Below, in pieces: positions 34,710-36,460 of a stretch of DNA of 36,460 bases. Origin of the DNA: Verrucomicrobiota bacterium (GTDB lineage: Bacteria; Bacteroidota; Bacteroidia; Chitinophagales; UBA8649); contig JAFMKE010000007.1 of NCBI GenBank assembly GCA_017853115.1, forward strand, positions 1 to 36,460. Reading direction: 5' to 3'. The notes beneath the pieces were generated by a model, which saw nothing but the letters and a program-made list of their open reading frames with translations, ran no database searches and had not been told where the DNA came from. The position numbers and the translations under genes were made by a program. Numbering within the stretch: position 1 is the stretch's first letter; every line of letters begins with the position of its first letter.

Positions 34710-36269
34710 ATGAATTTGCAATTTGATTTACCTAAAGAGCAATCGTCTATCATCAAGGTAGTTGGTGTGGGTGGCGGTGGAAGCAACGCGGTAAACCACA
34801 TGTATGAGATGGGGATACGTGGTGTTAACTACGTTGTATGTAATACCGATCAGCAAGCACTGGATTTAAGTCCAGTTCCCAATAAGATTCAGCTAGGTCC
34901 GGAAATGACGCAAGGTTTGGGTGCCGGTTCTCGTCCAGAGGTTGGCGAACAGGCTACTATTGAGTCAACTCAGGAAATCCAGGATTTATTGAGCAAGAAT
35001 ACCAAAATGGTATTTGTTACGGCTGGTATGGGCGGCGGTACAGGGACAGGTGGTGCGCCGATTGTTGCAAAGCTAGCCCGTGAAATGGGCATTCTTACTG
35101 TAGGTATCGTAACCACACCCTTCAGTTTTGAAGGAAGACGCAAGTTGATGCAGGCGGATGAAGGTATCAAAAAATTGAAAGAGGAAGTGGATAGCATCTT
35201 GGTGATATCGAATGATAAGATCAGAGAAATTTATGGCAATTTGTCAAAGTCGGAAGCATTCTCGAGAGCAGATGATGTGTTAACTATGGCTGCGAAATCT
35301 ATTTCCGAGATTATTACTGTCCCAGGAGAAATCAACGTCGATTTTGCCGATGTGCAATATGTAATGAAAAACAGTGGTGTAGCGATTATGGGGGTGGCGG
35401 AAGCTGAAGGCTCAGATCGTGCAATGCGTGCGGTTCATGCTGCGATTAATTCACCCTTACTCAATAATAATAATATTACAGGTGCAACAAACATCTTGAT
35501 TAACATAAGTTCAGGGAAAGCTCAAGTCACTATTGATGAAATTACCGAGATTAACGACTTTGTTCAGGATGCGGCGGGCAACGATACTGATATTATTTTT
35601 GGTACGTGCGACGACGAAACTTTGGGTGATAAGTTGAGTGTAACAATCATCGCCACAGGTTTTGAGGATGACAATGCGGCGCCTGCTCCAGTTAAGAAGG
35701 AAGTAATCAAATTAGATACACCGACTACGGAAGAAAGGACGGAAAAGGATGATAATGACAAGCCTGTGTATAAGGAAATGAAGGTGGTGGATAAGTCGGT
35801 AAACCCTCATACAGGAAGTAAACGCAGTGAGTCCTATACTTTTGATTTGTTTGACGGCAGACTAGAAGATGAAACAAATGAGCCAGAGCAGGAGGCATCC
35901 GAAGAAGATGCATTTGACTTTGAAATAAAGCAAGTCGATACGACTATCCCCGAAACCTATGGTTTTTATACCACGCAGAAACCGGATAATTCAGGGCAAG
36001 AAAAACAGGAGGATGAAAAAAGGATAACCGCACTCAATGACCGCGTTCGTCGCTTGAAGGATGTAAGCTATAAGTGGGACAACATGAACAAGATAAAAGA
36101 ACTGGAAGATACACCTGCTTACGCTCGGCGTGGAGTTAATTTGGATGAACCCCCGCATAGTAGTGAGAACAATGTTTCGCGATTTTCAGTAGATAGTTTT
36201 GATATGGACGGAGAAACGCGCCCAGAAATAAGAAGAAACAATGGTTATCTGAATGATAACGTGGATTGA
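34710..36269 (+). CDS. ftsZ: Cell division protein FtsZ
   Basis: A 519-residue tubulin-like GTPase that forms the Z ring. The GTPase core (about 1-320) has VGVGGGGSNAVNHM at the N-terminus and the tubulin signature GGGTGTG at 108-114. It is followed by a long acidic linker (about 325-470) and a C-terminal segment (about 475-519) with PAYARRGVNL, SRFSV and the end NNGYLNDNVD, a form typical of Bacteroidota FtsZ rather than the E. coli-type conserved peptide. Last gene of the cluster, followed by a terminator. Confidence 0.98.
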   Translation: MNLQFDLPKEQSSIIKVVGVGGGGSNAVNHMYEMGIRGVNYVVCNTDQQALDLSPVPNKIQLGPEMTQGLGAGSRPEVGEQATIESTQEIQDLLSKNTKMVFVTAGMGGGTGTGGAPIVAKLAREMGILTVGIVTTPFSFEGRRKLMQADEGIKKLKEEVDSILVISNDKIREIYGNLSKSEAFSRADDVLTMAAKSISEIITVPGEINVDFADVQYVMKNSGVAIMGVAEAEGSDRAMRAVHAAINSPLLNNNNITGATNILINISSGKAQVTIDEITEINDFVQDAAGNDTDIIFGTCDDETLGDKLSVTIIATGFEDDNAAPAPVKKEVIKLDTPTTEERTEKDDNDKPVYKEMKVVDKSVNPHTGSKRSESYTFDLFDGRLEDETNEPEQEASEEDAFDFEIKQVDTTIPETYGFYTTQKPDNSGQEKQEDEKRITALNDRVRRLKDVSYKWDNMNKIKELEDTPAYARRGVNLDEPPHSSENNVSRFSVDSFDMDGETRPEIRRNNGYLNDNVD

Positions 36270-36296
36270 TAATTTACTAACTAAAATTTTAATTAG

Positions 36297-36325
36297 AAGC
36301 CTACTCAATCGAGTGGGCTTTTTTT
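36297..36325 (+). terminator. Intrinsic terminator of the dcw cluster
   Basis: AAGCCTACTC (36297-36306) pairs with GAGTGGGCTT (36311-36320) through ten base pairs including one T-G wobble, loop AATC, then a T-run to 36325. It lies 27 nt after the ftsZ stop. Confidence 0.92.
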
Positions 36326-36460
36326 GTATTCAATCATAGTATATCTGCACTGCTTTACAGTCTCAAGTTCGGGGAACCTTGCTACAAGTAAGTAGAATGA
36401 GGACTAAAAAAAACAGAAAAAAGTAGAGCGAGGTATTGTCTAGCGATGTAATAAGTTTTA
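36326..36460. other. Non-coding tail after the dcw terminator
   Basis: No gene or tRNA recognised. Two adjacent tiny hairpins (GTTC-GGG-GAAC at 36367-36377 and CTTG-CTA-CAAG at 36378-36388) sit within an imperfect outer inverted repeat (AGTCTCA 36359-36365, TGAGGACT 36398-36405). A run of A follows, so this is not a plus-strand terminator. Confidence 0.4.

Overview
The window reads as a chromosomal segment of a Bacteroidota, most likely of the Flavobacteriales. Several independent signs point there: the division/cell-wall (dcw) gene order; -7 promoter elements of the form TAnnTTTG; almost no Shine-Dalgarno sequences; a TonB-dependent receptor with an N-terminal carboxypeptidase-regulatory-like domain; OmpA with calcium-binding TSP3-type repeats; and a FtsZ C-terminus ending NDNVD. 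Family-level placement is not possible from the sequence alone. The DNA is AT-rich and even in character. I see no insertion sequence, prophage, CRISPR array, rRNA or tRNA.

Layout. (1) 1-6.7 kb: the start of an MBL-fold hydrolase (minus strand, cut by the window edge), a large composite outer-membrane protein (degenerate peptidase-MA domain, TolB-like propeller, Omp85-like barrel), an MscS-type channel, and convergent to it a CaCA-type cation antiporter preceded by an Nfu-type Fe-S scaffold. (2) 6.8-11.5 kb: a tightly overlapping set of a long-form amidophosphoribosyltransferase (purF-like) and the two subunits of a 2-oxoacid:ferredoxin oxidoreductase (korA, korB). (3) 11.6-16.6 kb: two outer-membrane genes, each with its own promoter element and strong terminator: an OmpA-family protein and a TonB-dependent receptor without a SusD partner. 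(4) 16.7-20.1 kb: a full-length single-chain pyruvate carboxylase. (5) 20.2-20.6 kb: smpB on the minus strand, then the only gene-poor gap above 300 bp (20612-20981). (6) 21.0-36.3 kb: the complete dcw cluster mraZ-rsmH-ftsL-ftsI-murE-mraY-murD-ftsW-murG-murC-ftsQ-ftsA-ftsZ, all on the plus strand with overlaps or gaps of at most 20 nt, ended by a hairpin terminator.

How the genes work together. The dcw cluster builds lipid II (MurE, MurD, MurC, MraY, MurG) and the septal machine that uses it (FtsW/FtsI synthase; FtsL and FtsQ; FtsA/FtsZ scaffold). Phased TGG-repeats just upstream of mraZ look like the MraZ operator, so the cluster is probably autoregulated. KorAB and pyruvate carboxylase sit at the 2-oxoglutarate/succinyl-CoA and pyruvate/oxaloacetate nodes of central metabolism. 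The Nfu protein is a plausible, but only inferred, supplier of Fe-S clusters to enzymes such as KorB.

Nothing here is a convincing new defence or mobile system. The items most worth a second look are the MraZ-box array, the pseudo-peptidase/propeller/Omp85 fusion, the purF-korAB overlap with an altered glutaminase oxyanion motif, promoters placed so close to start codons that the mRNAs may be nearly leaderless, and a perfect Shine-Dalgarno before korB.
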